Source: Clostridia bacterium (GTDB lineage: Bacteria; Bacillota; Clostridia; Oscillospirales; Acutalibacteraceae). From it: DNA of 64,000 nt. Shown here piece after piece: positions 33,585-41,873 of this stretch; within the stretch, counting starts at the first letter, position 1, and each line of letters starts with the position of its first letter. The stretch spans positions 124,001-188,000 of the forward strand of contig JAKSQM010000004.1 in the NCBI GenBank assembly GCA_024404115.1. Reading direction: 5' to 3'. Under the pieces are notes generated by a model. The model saw only the letters and a list, made by a program, of their open reading frames with translations, was not told the DNA's origin and searched no databases. The translations under genes were made by a program, and so were the position numbers.

Positions 33585-34706
33585 TCAGATAACTCTGATT
33601 TTGATTATTCCGTCAATGTCGTCAAGTGCGCTTTCATCAGCATCATCTTTAACTGCATAAGCGTAACCTTTTCTTGCAGCAGCAAAAACGCCCTCGCCAA
33701 GAGCTGATTTAACAGCATCAAGCGCAGACTCTTTGCAGATAACGCATATACGCTTGCCGCTCTTTTCGGGAAGTCCTGTAAGGTTGGGGAGATTAACTGA
33801 ATTCTTGATTTCGCCTTTTTCAATATAAAGCATAAGCTGGTCGGCAGCCATCATAGCGCAGTTATCTTCACTTTCGGGGGTTGATGCACCAAGGTGGGGC
33901 AGAGCAGTAACACCCTCAACACCAATCATCTCATCACTGGGGAAGTCAACAACATATGCTGCGCATTTGCCACTTGCAAGTGCTTCAAGCATAGCGTCAG
34001 AGTCAACAAGTCCGCCACGGGCAAAGTTGAGGATTCTTACACCGTATTTGCAAAGAGCAAAAGTATCTTTGTTTACAGTGCCTTTAGTTGCATCGTTAAG
34101 AGGAAGATGAAGTGTGATATAATCACTCTTTTTGAAAATATCGTTAATATCTGTAACAACCTCTGTTTCGTCAGAAAGCTGAGCTTTAACAGCATCTGAA
34201 AGGAACGGGTCATAACCTACGATTTTCATTCCGAGAGCTTCAGCAGCCTTTGCAACCTTAAAGCCGATTGCGCCAAGACCGATAACACCAAGTGTTTTAC
34301 CGCCGATTTCTGGGCCTGCAAAGTTTGACTTGCCTTTTTCAACAAGCTTGCCAACAGCTTCACCCTCGCCCTTTAAGGTCTTGCACCACTCCAGTGAAGC
34401 GGCAACCTTTCTTGAAGCCATGAAAAGACCGCAGATAACAAGCTCCTTAACAGCGTTTGCATTAGCACCAGGGGTGTTAAAAACAACAACGCCTTTCTCT
34501 GCACAAGTTTCAACAGGGATGTTGTTTGTGCCTGCACCTGCTCTTGCAATGGCAATTGTGCTGTCGCTCAAAGGTATATCGTGCATAGAAGCGGAGCGAA
34601 CCATAATAGCTGTGGGGTTCTCTATATCAGCGCCGCAAACATAGTCAGAGGAGAATCTGTCTGTTCCGCAGGCGGCAATTTTATTAAGAGTTAAAATACT
34701 GAACAT
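33585..34706 (-). CDS. serA: D-3-phosphoglycerate dehydrogenase
   Basis: 373 residues. First step of serine synthesis, oxidising 3-phosphoglycerate with NAD. Rossmann motif GLGAIGFKVAKAAEALGMKI, catalytic segments ARAGAGTNNI, LNFARGGLVD and LPHLGASTPE (His). Short C-terminal ACT-like segment (about 315-373). ATG at 34706, 8 bases after AAAGGA, is favoured over an in-frame TTG that abuts the ribosome site. It follows serC by 27 bases, in the same operon. Confidence 0.93.
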   Translation of the reverse strand: MFSILTLNKIAACGTDRFSSDYVCGADIENPTAIMVRSASMHDIPLSDSTIAIARAGAGTNNIPVETCAEKGVVVFNTPGANANAVKELVICGLFMASRKVAASLEWCKTLKGEGEAVGKLVEKGKSNFAGPEIGGKTLGVIGLGAIGFKVAKAAEALGMKIVGYDPFLSDAVKAQLSDETEVVTDINDIFKKSDYITLHLPLNDATKGTVNKDTFALCKYGVRILNFARGGLVDSDAMLEALASGKCAAYVVDFPSDEMIGVEGVTALPHLGASTPESEDNCAMMAADQLMLYIEKGEIKNSVNLPNLTGLPEKSGKRICVICKESALDAVKSALGEGVFAAARKGYAYAVKDDADESALDDIDGIIKIRVI

Positions 34707-34733
34707 TAGTTTCAATCCTTTCGCAGGGATTAC

Positions 34734-35816
34734 TTATGAATTTTCTTCTTCAAACTTTTTGAGGAATTCAACGAGCTTTTCAACGCCCTCGATAGGCATA
34801 GCGTTATAGATTGATGCTCTCATACCGCCAACTGTTTTGTAGCCCTTAATGTTAATAAAGCCAGCCTCTGCAGCTTCTTTAATAAGCTTTGCGTCAAGCT
34901 CTTTATCTCCGCTTACAAATGGAACATTCATAAGTGAACGGTCTTCGGGAACAACTGTACTGCTGAACATTTTGCTTGAATCAAGGAAATCGTAAAGAAT
35001 CTTTGCCTTTGCAATGTTTCTCTTTTTCATTTCTTCAAGACCGCCAAGCTCTTTTATCCATTCAAGAACGAGCTTGCACATATAAATGATGTAGCAGGGG
35101 GGAGTGTTATACATTGAGCCGTTATCAGCGTGAACCTGCCAGTTGAGCATCTTAGGAGTAATATCTCTTGCTTTGCCCAGCATATCTTCACGAACGATAG
35201 CAATAACAACGCCAGCAGGGGCAACGTTCTTCTGTGCACCGCCATAAACAACAGCGAATTTTGAAATATCAAGAGGCTCTGAGAAGAAGCATGATGATAC
35301 GTCTGTAATAAGAGGAATATCGCCAGTGTCGGGGATATAGGGAGCTTTAGTGCCGAAAATTGTGTTGTTCATGCAATAATAAACATAGTCGGCATCTTCT
35401 CTGAAATCTTCTTTTTTAGTTTTGGGGAAATATGAATAATTCTTATCAACTGAATTAGCTGTAACAACAACATCACCGTATCTTGCAGCCTCTTCATAAG
35501 CACGCTTGCCCCACTGACCAGAAACAATGTAGTCAGCCTTGCCTGTACCATTCATAAAGTTAAGCGGAATTGCTGCAAACTGTGTTGAAGCGCCGCCCTG
35601 CAAGAAAAGAACCTTGTAGTTATCAGGGACATTATAAAGCTCACGAACGAGAGCCTCTGCTTCATCAATAATTTCTTTGTACTCTTTTGAGCGGTGAGAC
35701 ATTTCCATTACGGACTGACCTGTGGATTTGTACTCAAGCATTTCTGCCGCAGCTTTTTTAAGGACTTCCTCAGGAAGCATTGAGGGTCCTGCTGAAAAGT
35801 TATAAACTCGGGACAT
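34734..35816 (-). CDS. serC: Phosphoserine aminotransferase
   Basis: 360 residues. Class V PLP aminotransferase giving phosphoserine from phosphohydroxypyruvate and glutamate. Opening FSAGPSMLPEEVL, HRSKEYKEI, LFLQGGASTQF and the PLP lysine in YGGAQKNVAPAGV are diagnostic. GGAGG precedes the ATG. With serA it gives two of three serine-pathway steps; no serB is in the window. Confidence 0.96.
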   Translation of the reverse strand: MSRVYNFSAGPSMLPEEVLKKAAAEMLEYKSTGQSVMEMSHRSKEYKEIIDEAEALVRELYNVPDNYKVLFLQGGASTQFAAIPLNFMNGTGKADYIVSGQWGKRAYEEAARYGDVVVTANSVDKNYSYFPKTKKEDFREDADYVYYCMNNTIFGTKAPYIPDTGDIPLITDVSSCFFSEPLDISKFAVVYGGAQKNVAPAGVVIAIVREDMLGKARDITPKMLNWQVHADNGSMYNTPPCYIIYMCKLVLEWIKELGGLEEMKKRNIAKAKILYDFLDSSKMFSSTVVPEDRSLMNVPFVSGDKELDAKLIKEAAEAGFINIKGYKTVGGMRASIYNAMPIEGVEKLVEFLKKFEEENS

Positions 35817-35839
35817 AATTTTTCCTCCAAAAAGTTATT

Positions 35840-35855
35840 TGGTGAAGCTTCACCA
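35840..35855. promoter_or_regulatory. Perfect 16-base palindrome in the serC leader
   Basis: TGGTGAAGCTTCACCA lies just after the predicted transcription start and before the serC ribosome site. It could be an operator or a short RNA hairpin; no regulator gene is adjacent. Confidence 0.5.
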
Positions 35856-35864
35856 TCTGAGTGT

Positions 35865-35893
35865 ATTATAAAACTTTGTTTCTGTTTAGTCAA
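35865..35893 (-). promoter_or_regulatory. Promoter of serC-serA
   Basis: Minus strand TTGACT (35888-35893), 17-base spacer, TATAAT (35865-35870). Confidence 0.8.
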
Positions 35894-35915
35894 TATTAAA
35901 ATTAGCCAATGAGTT

Positions 35916-38483
35916 TTAACCATTTTTTATAGCATCACCAAAGAGAATTTCGGGTGCATCATCCTTCATTTTTTTGAGGACTTCACTGATTTTTCCGTGA
36001 ACTCTGTCAACTTCTTCTTCAAATTCTCTTGCAGACATTCTCAAAACACCTGCCCTCACTGCAGAAAGCTGAATAAGTCCGTCAGATGTTACAACTCGTA
36101 CTCTTTCGTTTTTGCCAATTTCTGAAATGAGCTTTTCAATATAAACATCGCCAAGCTCCCTTTCTTTTGTGAAAACAACGTGGATGTTGTGAAAATCAAA
36201 CCGTTTTGTTTGATTGCCTGGGACTTTATAAGCGTCAAAAACAAGCACAACATTATTTTTAGTGAATGCCGCATAGTTGCAAAGAATGTGCATAAGTCGT
36301 TCTCTTGCAGATTCAAGGCTGATTTCTGCCATCTGCTTCAAATCATCCCACGCAAAAATAACATTGTAGCCGTCAACAATAACATATTGCTTGCGTATTT
36401 CAAAGTCGATTACACGCTCTGTCTGCTTCTGTGGCTGATTTTTGGGGCGATAAAGGTCATACTTGACCTTGCCAAATTCACGCTCCATAATAGCCTCTAA
36501 CTCTTTGTCATCTATGTGCAGATTTCGGTGATTGACCTGCGCAGAATATGGCTTCTCTTTTTTTATACAGGATTCAAGGTGCATATATTCGTGAACTTTG
36601 TTCCACTTAACATTGAATCCGCCGCCGTGAGCGCAGAAAACTGAATCGGGAGTGTTTTCAAGGTCAGCTTCGGGGTTATAAGCAAATTCTTCAATAACTT
36701 GCTGTGCGTTATGACATTCGCCATAGCCTGCAACCTCACAAAAAAGTCTGCCTCGACCGCCTGTGTATGAGGCAACCTCTGCCGCATAGCCGTTAAGGCT
36801 TGTAACAGGTGCGGTACCCTTTAAAAGGGACATTTCACCTGAGTCCTCCGGGGAGTCAAAGGTGCCTGATCTCATTCTTATATCGTTTATGGCTCTGCCA
36901 AGCTGTTCGGGCGGAACTTCAAGGCGGAAGTTGTAGTATGGCTCAAGGAGCTTGCTTTCGGCATTCATAAGACCGTGGCGGATTGCACGGTATGTTGCCT
37001 GCCTGAAATCGCCGCCCTCTGTATGTTTAATATGTGCTCTGCCAGCAGCAAGGGTGATTTTCATATCTGTAATGGGTGAACCTGTGAGAACGCCTAAATG
37101 CTGTTTCTCTTTAAGGTGCATCATAATAAGTCGCTGCCAGTTTCTGTCAAGGCTATCCTCACTGCAAAGAGTTTCTAACTTTATGCCACTGCCAACGGGC
37201 AATGGCTCCATAATAAGGTGAACCTCGGCATAGTGGCGAAGCGGTTCATAATGCCCCACACCCTCAACACGGTTAGTGATTGTTTCTTTATATAGCACAC
37301 GGCCGCTGTCGATTTCAACATCAACAGAGAAACGCTCAGAAATAAGACTTTTCAGAATTTCGGTCTGCACCTCGCCCATAAGTCCCACATGAATTTCCTG
37401 TAAATGGCTGTTCCACGTGATTTTAAGCTGAGGGTCTTCCTCCTCCAACATACGAAGCTTTGGCAGCATTACCTGCGGGTCGCAACCCTTTGGCAAAACA
37501 ATTCTGTAATTCATAACAGGTTCAAGAACAGCCTTGGATGTGGATGCTTCAAAGCCAAGACCTTGCCCGTTTTTAAGAGAATCAAGACCTGCAACGGCGC
37601 AGATCTCGCCTGCGCAGACTTCATCTGCCGTCTGATATTTTGCCCCAGAGTAAATTCTTATCTGACCAATTTTTTCTTCTTTTTCGCCAGTGTTTATAGA
37701 ATCACGCACCCTTATTTTGCCACCTGTTACTTTTATATGCACAAGTCGGGTGCTTTGTTCACGGGTAATTTTAAATGCCTTTGCACCGAATGTGTCGGGG
37801 TAGCTGTTGGGGGTGATGAATCTGTCAAGGGAGTCAAGGAAATATTCGATGCCGTCAATTTTTAATCCAGAGCCAAAAAAGCAGGGGAAAACAAGACGGC
37901 TTTTAATAGCCTTTGAAATATCTTCGTCAGAGATTTCTCCGTCAGAAAGATATTTTTCAAGTAAATCCTCTTTGCACATGGCAACAGCTTCGTTTCGCTC
38001 ATCTTCATTTTCTGGCGAAAAATCAACACAACCCTCGCCAAGCTCACTTGTCAGCTCGTCCATAAGCTCCTGACGGCTCTTTCGTGCAAAATCCATTTTG
38101 GTAATAAAAATAAACGCAGGTATCCCGTAATGAGAAAGAAGTTTCCACAGAGTTCTTGTGTGAGCCTGAACACCGTCAATGCCGCTGATAACCATAACCG
38201 CATAGTCAAGCACACGCAAAGTGCGCTCCGTTTCGGCAGAGAAATCCACATGACCTGGTGTATCAAGCAAAGTGAACTGTGAATTTTTATAATTCAGCAC
38301 AGCCTGACTTGAAAAAATAGTGATTCCACGCTCTTTTTCAAGGGAATGGGTGTCAAGCGCTGTGTCGCCATTGTCAACCCTGCCAAGCTTTCTGACACTG
38401 CCCGTTACATAAAGCATAGCCTCTGCAAGGGTGGTTTTGCCAGCGTCAACATGGGCAAGTATTCCTATAACAGATTTTTTCAT
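35916..38483 (-). CDS. TetM/EF-G-like ribosomal GTPase fused to a YacP/Rae1-type NYN nuclease domain
   Basis: 855 residues. Residues 1-650 are an EF-G/TetM-type translation GTPase: P-loop AHVDAGKTT (10-18), RGITIFSS, DTPGHVDF, TKMD, then domain II and domains III-V (KLRMLEEEDPQLKI, GHYEPLRHYAEV, LLEPYYNFRLEVP). After a linker, 700-855 is a NYN domain with D704-G-Y-N707, D750 (VFDAY), D779 (LGDVYIE) and D801 (TSDGLIQ). That is the acidic set of YacP, the B. subtilis A-site mRNA endonuclease Rae1. ATG at 38483 after GGGGA. It probably enters the ribosomal A site and cuts mRNA there; tetracycline protection is possible but unproven. It is monocistronic. Confidence 0.88.
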   Translation of the reverse strand: MKKSVIGILAHVDAGKTTLAEAMLYVTGSVRKLGRVDNGDTALDTHSLEKERGITIFSSQAVLNYKNSQFTLLDTPGHVDFSAETERTLRVLDYAVMVISGIDGVQAHTRTLWKLLSHYGIPAFIFITKMDFARKSRQELMDELTSELGEGCVDFSPENEDERNEAVAMCKEDLLEKYLSDGEISDEDISKAIKSRLVFPCFFGSGLKIDGIEYFLDSLDRFITPNSYPDTFGAKAFKITREQSTRLVHIKVTGGKIRVRDSINTGEKEEKIGQIRIYSGAKYQTADEVCAGEICAVAGLDSLKNGQGLGFEASTSKAVLEPVMNYRIVLPKGCDPQVMLPKLRMLEEEDPQLKITWNSHLQEIHVGLMGEVQTEILKSLISERFSVDVEIDSGRVLYKETITNRVEGVGHYEPLRHYAEVHLIMEPLPVGSGIKLETLCSEDSLDRNWQRLIMMHLKEKQHLGVLTGSPITDMKITLAAGRAHIKHTEGGDFRQATYRAIRHGLMNAESKLLEPYYNFRLEVPPEQLGRAINDIRMRSGTFDSPEDSGEMSLLKGTAPVTSLNGYAAEVASYTGGRGRLFCEVAGYGECHNAQQVIEEFAYNPEADLENTPDSVFCAHGGGFNVKWNKVHEYMHLESCIKKEKPYSAQVNHRNLHIDDKELEAIMEREFGKVKYDLYRPKNQPQKQTERVIDFEIRKQYVIVDGYNVIFAWDDLKQMAEISLESARERLMHILCNYAAFTKNNVVLVFDAYKVPGNQTKRFDFHNIHVVFTKERELGDVYIEKLISEIGKNERVRVVTSDGLIQLSAVRAGVLRMSAREFEEEVDRVHGKISEVLKKMKDDAPEILFGDAIKNG

Positions 38484-38513
38484 ATAATCCCCGCATTTAA
38501 ATTTGATTAACCT

Positions 38514-38542
38514 ATTATAATGCTTTTTCAAAAAAATTGCAA
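38514..38542 (-). promoter_or_regulatory. Promoter of the GTPase-NYN fusion gene
   Basis: Minus strand TTGCAA (38537-38542), 17-base spacer, TATAAT (38514-38519). The leader is about 25 bases, too short for the attenuator peptides known upstream of tet(M). Confidence 0.75.
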
Positions 38543-38549
38543 TTGAAAA

Positions 38550-38590
38550 AGTAAAACAAAAATGGCTGTGGGAATATCACTCACAGCCAT
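38550..38590 (-). terminator. Terminator of the alpha/beta hydrolase transcript
   Basis: ATGGCTGTG (38582-38590 on the minus strand) pairs with CACAGCCAT (38562-38570), then TTTTTGTTTT. Confidence 0.85.
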
Positions 38591-38606
38591 CGGGTTAGGT
38601 TTTTAT

Positions 38607-39536
38607 TTATCCAACATATTTGTCGGCAAATGCAATAATATCTGCCGCAACTGTATCACGGTCAAGTTCATTGAGAATTTCGTGTCTGTCGCCCTCATAA
38701 AGCTTCATTTCAGCCTTGTCATGACCTGTTTCAACAAGCATATCAAAAACTTTCTTTACGCCCTCACCATAAGAACCAACGGGGTCCTCTGCACCAGCAA
38801 TAAGAAGCAGGGGAAGTCTTTCGGGAACTCGCTGCGCCCAGCCTTTTTTAGAAACAAAATTCAGCGCACTGAAAAGATCTCTGTAGCCTGCTGTTGTGAA
38901 CATAAATCCGCAATATTTATCGTCAATATATTTATCAACAATTGCCTCATCTTTTGTGAGCCAGTCAAAAGGAGTTCTGCCGGGGCAACGCTTGTTGTAT
39001 GCGCCAAATGCCATTTTATCAATAAGAGGACTGCGATACATAACGCCCTTTGTTTTGCCGATTGTGTTTGCAACTGCAATGCCCATAGCGGCGGCAGGGT
39101 TAGGTCCGCCTGTTCCGCAATAAATAGCGGCATCAATATCGGTGTACATGCTTGTGTATGCACGGCAGATAAATGAGCCCATGCTATGACCAAAAACAAT
39201 AAAGGGCAGGTCGGGATATTCTTTCTTTGCCAGCTCAGTTGTTTTGCGCATATCCTCAACAAGGTTCATCCAGCCGTCTTTTTTGCCAAAGAAGCCAAGC
39301 ATATCATCATCTTTAACAGATTCTTTATGACCGAGGTGGTTATTCATAAAAACAGCATAGCCTGCATCGCAAAGCTTCTCTGCAAACCAGTTGTAGCGGT
39401 CTGCGTGCTCTGCCATGCCGTGAGCCATCTGAAAAACAGCCTTGATTTTTGACTCGTCTTCAGGCAGCCAGCAACGAACATAAATATCGCCTAATTCAGA
39501 AACAGAGGGGAAAGAGTATTCTTTAATTGTGCTCAT
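38607..39536 (-). CDS. Alpha/beta hydrolase, monoacylglycerol-lipase-like
   Basis: 309 residues, cytoplasmic (no signal). Serine hydrolase fold of the Hydrolase_4 type: early VFQMAHGMAEHADRYNWFAE, nucleophile elbow GHSMGS (Ser near 118), acid in AGAEDPVGSYG and the His in YEGDRHEILNE. Related enzymes cleave monoacylglycerols or lysophospholipids. It follows the broken C1 peptidase by 27 bases and may share its transcript. Confidence 0.9.
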   Translation of the reverse strand: MSTIKEYSFPSVSELGDIYVRCWLPEDESKIKAVFQMAHGMAEHADRYNWFAEKLCDAGYAVFMNNHLGHKESVKDDDMLGFFGKKDGWMNLVEDMRKTTELAKKEYPDLPFIVFGHSMGSFICRAYTSMYTDIDAAIYCGTGGPNPAAAMGIAVANTIGKTKGVMYRSPLIDKMAFGAYNKRCPGRTPFDWLTKDEAIVDKYIDDKYCGFMFTTAGYRDLFSALNFVSKKGWAQRVPERLPLLLIAGAEDPVGSYGEGVKKVFDMLVETGHDKAEMKLYEGDRHEILNELDRDTVAADIIAFADKYVG

Positions 39537-39563
39537 GGAAAATTCTCCTTTATTTTGGGTTAA

Positions 39564-41597
39564 TTATATATACCACAGCCAGCCAAAGAGCAGAATAATA
39601 ATCAGCCATTGTGCGAAGCTGTATTTAACAGTTACATTACATTTAGCGGTTAAGGTGTTGCCGTATTTATCTTTAGCGGTGCAGATAACAGTTGCAGGGG
39701 TTTTGGTGCGTCTGTAGCCTAAAACTGAACCGTCTGGTGCGGCAATAACATAATCTGGGTCGTTTGAGTGGTATGTAATTTCGTATTCAACACCACTGCC
39801 AATGTCAACCGAAACAGGGATTTTTGCAATATCAAGATAGTTAATGGTAACATCCTTTGCAGAGAAGCTCTTTAAACCGTCTTTTGGAATTTCTTTAACA
39901 GTTATTTGGAAGCTGACGGATTTGCCGCCATAGGTTATTGTAACATTTTTTGCGCCAGCGGTGTCAAGCTTCGGAGCATTGCAGGCGAAACCACTTGAAA
40001 TAATAACCTTTTCACCGTTTTTAAGTGTGGCAAGAAGCGAAAGACCGTCTGTTGAGAAAGTGCTTCCTTTGTAATACTCTGTTTTTAATGGAAGCGTTTT
40101 AATTGAAATGGAAGAAACATCTTTGCCTGTTGTTAAAAAAGCTTTTACAGGAACATTTCCATAGGAGCCTGTGCTTTGCCATTTGCTGTTGGCGGATTTA
40201 TAAAAGCTCTGCCCGTCTGATGAAGCATAAGAAATGGTAAGACCGCTTTCTCTGATAGGCTCGCCCTCACACGGAATGTAGCAGGCATCATCATAGCAAT
40301 AAAGCTTTGCCACAACAGAGAAATAACTGCCTTTCTTTACCGAATAAGTATTGTTGAAATTCACCATATAATACCCCTGCTCAACAGAAGAAACGGTCTG
40401 CGTTTCGCAAAGCTTTCCGCTTGCGGGGTCAGATTTATCTTTTAAATCGGTATAAAGAGAAATCTGTGCCTTATACCAGCACGGTGCATTGAGAAGAATT
40501 GATGCGGCGCTGATAACTGCATTTTTACGGGCAGGGAAAATATTTGCCATATATGCTTCTTTGTTTTCACATGGAAGTATGTCGGAGCAATATACACCGT
40601 CATACTGATAAATTTCGTCATAACTGCCTGCGGGCACAACCCTTATCTGCGTAAATTCATCGAATGTCATATCGTAGAAAGAGAGATAGAAATAGCCGTT
40701 TGTTCCCCAGTCGGTACCCCAGCTGTTTTTAACAATCCATGCACCGTTGCCCTCTGGCTTTACAGAGAAATTATCGGCAGAAAAGTTGTCATCCCAGCCA
40801 ACAATTGTAACCATATGGTTGGATTCATAATAGCTTGGGCAGTAATAGCAGTAGCCGTTTTTTGAGTTTTTATAATAGCGGTTTACATCCGCACAGTAGC
40901 AGGCGGTAACACTTCCGCTTTCAAGGATAGCTTTTTTAACATTATTAACGCTTGTGTCATAGCTGGTTTCAGATGAAACAAGCTGATAATTACATTTGTA
41001 TTTGGAGGAGGTGCTGTATCCCGATTTCGCTTTTTCATCAGAATAAGGAAAATCTTTTTCTTTTGCAAAGCCAGAACCTCTTGCAAGGGTGGCGTCTGCA
41101 ATAAAAGAGTTACCGCCAAAATCAAACGGATCTTTAACTGAGAGCGTGTCTTCGTCTGCATCTCATAAAATATCGCTTTTTGTGTGCCCTGTGAACCATG
41201 CAAGATGACCCTCTGAAAGGTCAACTGTGTTTTTCTTTTCAAAGCCCTGCATAATAAGGCTTGTTTCAGCGGCGGAGCAATATGCAAATGCCCAGCAGGC
41301 ACCGTAAGGCTCCTGATTTTTAACGCTGGTTACATAGCCGAAATCCCTTGAATCATATTTTGCAGGGTAATTAGCATTATATATTTCATCGGCAGTGAAT
41401 TCTGCCACGGAGCGGTTGCGTGGGATAGGCTTGCCATATTCATCATAATAAACGAGCTTTGATACTTCACCGTTTGTTATGATTTCACTTCTTTTGGCAG
41501 GTGAAGAATTTTTGCTTTCTGCCTGCACAGATACATTGGATATGAATGGAATAATTATTAAAACAGCCATAAAAAATGATGTAAACTTTTTCAACAT
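39564..41597 (-). pseudogene. Secreted C1-family (papain-like) cysteine peptidase interrupted by one in-frame TGA
   Basis: One frame of 677 sense codons broken only by TGA at codon 145 (41163-41165). Signal peptide 1-26; catalytic Cys101 (YGACWAF) is before the stop, His261 (NHMVTIVGW) and Asn291 (VKNSWG) after it. Then a Big_3 Ig-like domain (about 440-520), a second strand-rich domain and the hydrophobic tail FAQWLIIILLFGWLWYI. Everything else is intact, so the change is recent, a sequencing error or a read-through site. The first product alone would be 144 residues and inactive. It has its own promoter and GGAGTGG ribosome site. Confidence 0.85.
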
Positions 41598-41619
41598 TTT
41601 TACCACTCCAATCAAGTTA

Positions 41620-41648
41620 ATTTTATTCTGTTTTTCACAATTTGTCAA
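41620..41648 (-). promoter_or_regulatory. Promoter of the C1 peptidase gene
   Basis: Minus strand TTGACA (41643-41648), 17-base spacer, TAAAAT (41620-41625). Confidence 0.75.
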
Positions 41649-41649
41649 T

Positions 41650-41685
41650 AAAAAAATAGCAGAGAAACATTTCTGCTTCTCTGCT
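41650..41685 (-). terminator. Terminator after the 39-residue peptide gene
   Basis: Minus strand AGCAGAGAA (41677-41685) pairs with TTCTCTGCT (41658-41666), then ATTTTTTTATT. Confidence 0.85.
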
Positions 41686-41720
41686 GTGGATTCATTGCCC
41701 GACAATGCTGTTAAATCAGA

Positions 41721-41840
41721 TTACATAAGTTTACCAAGAAGATTGTTGATAATAGTATCCCAAGGGATTCTGTTGAAAATAGCAGCAAAATTTGTAAGGA
41801 AGTTTACGAATCCTTCGATAAAGCTGTTAATATACTCCAT
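41721..41840 (-). CDS. 39-residue hydrophobic/amphipathic peptide
   Basis: Reads MEYINSFIEGFVNFLTNFAA, ending INNLLGKLM. ATG at 41840 follows AAAGGTGG, and a strong terminator follows the stop, so it looks like a real gene. No signal peptide. Rich in Phe, Ile, Leu and Asn, one predicted amphipathic helix. It lies 33 bases after the FAD oxidoreductase stop and may be co-transcribed. It resembles in style the aromatic tails of the secreted proteins at 3213 and 4141. Function unknown. Confidence 0.6.
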   Translation of the reverse strand: MEYINSFIEGFVNFLTNFAAIFNRIPWDTIINNLLGKLM

Positions 41841-41873
41841 TATTTTACACCACCTTTCTCTCTGTTTTTTATC

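Noticed and set aside
35916-38483. Plain acquired tet(M)-type resistance gene
   Set aside because: Too long (855 against about 640 residues), carries a nuclease domain, lacks the attenuator leader, base use matches neighbours, and no mobile genes flank it.
38562-39176. Plus-strand 204-codon frame across the alpha/beta hydrolase
   Set aside because: Starts in the terminator hairpin and lies wholly antisense to a well-supported gene.
41163-41165. UGA as selenocysteine or tryptophan in the C1 peptidase
   Set aside because: No SECIS-like hairpin was recognised after it, it is not at a catalytic position, and UGA ends several normal genes here.
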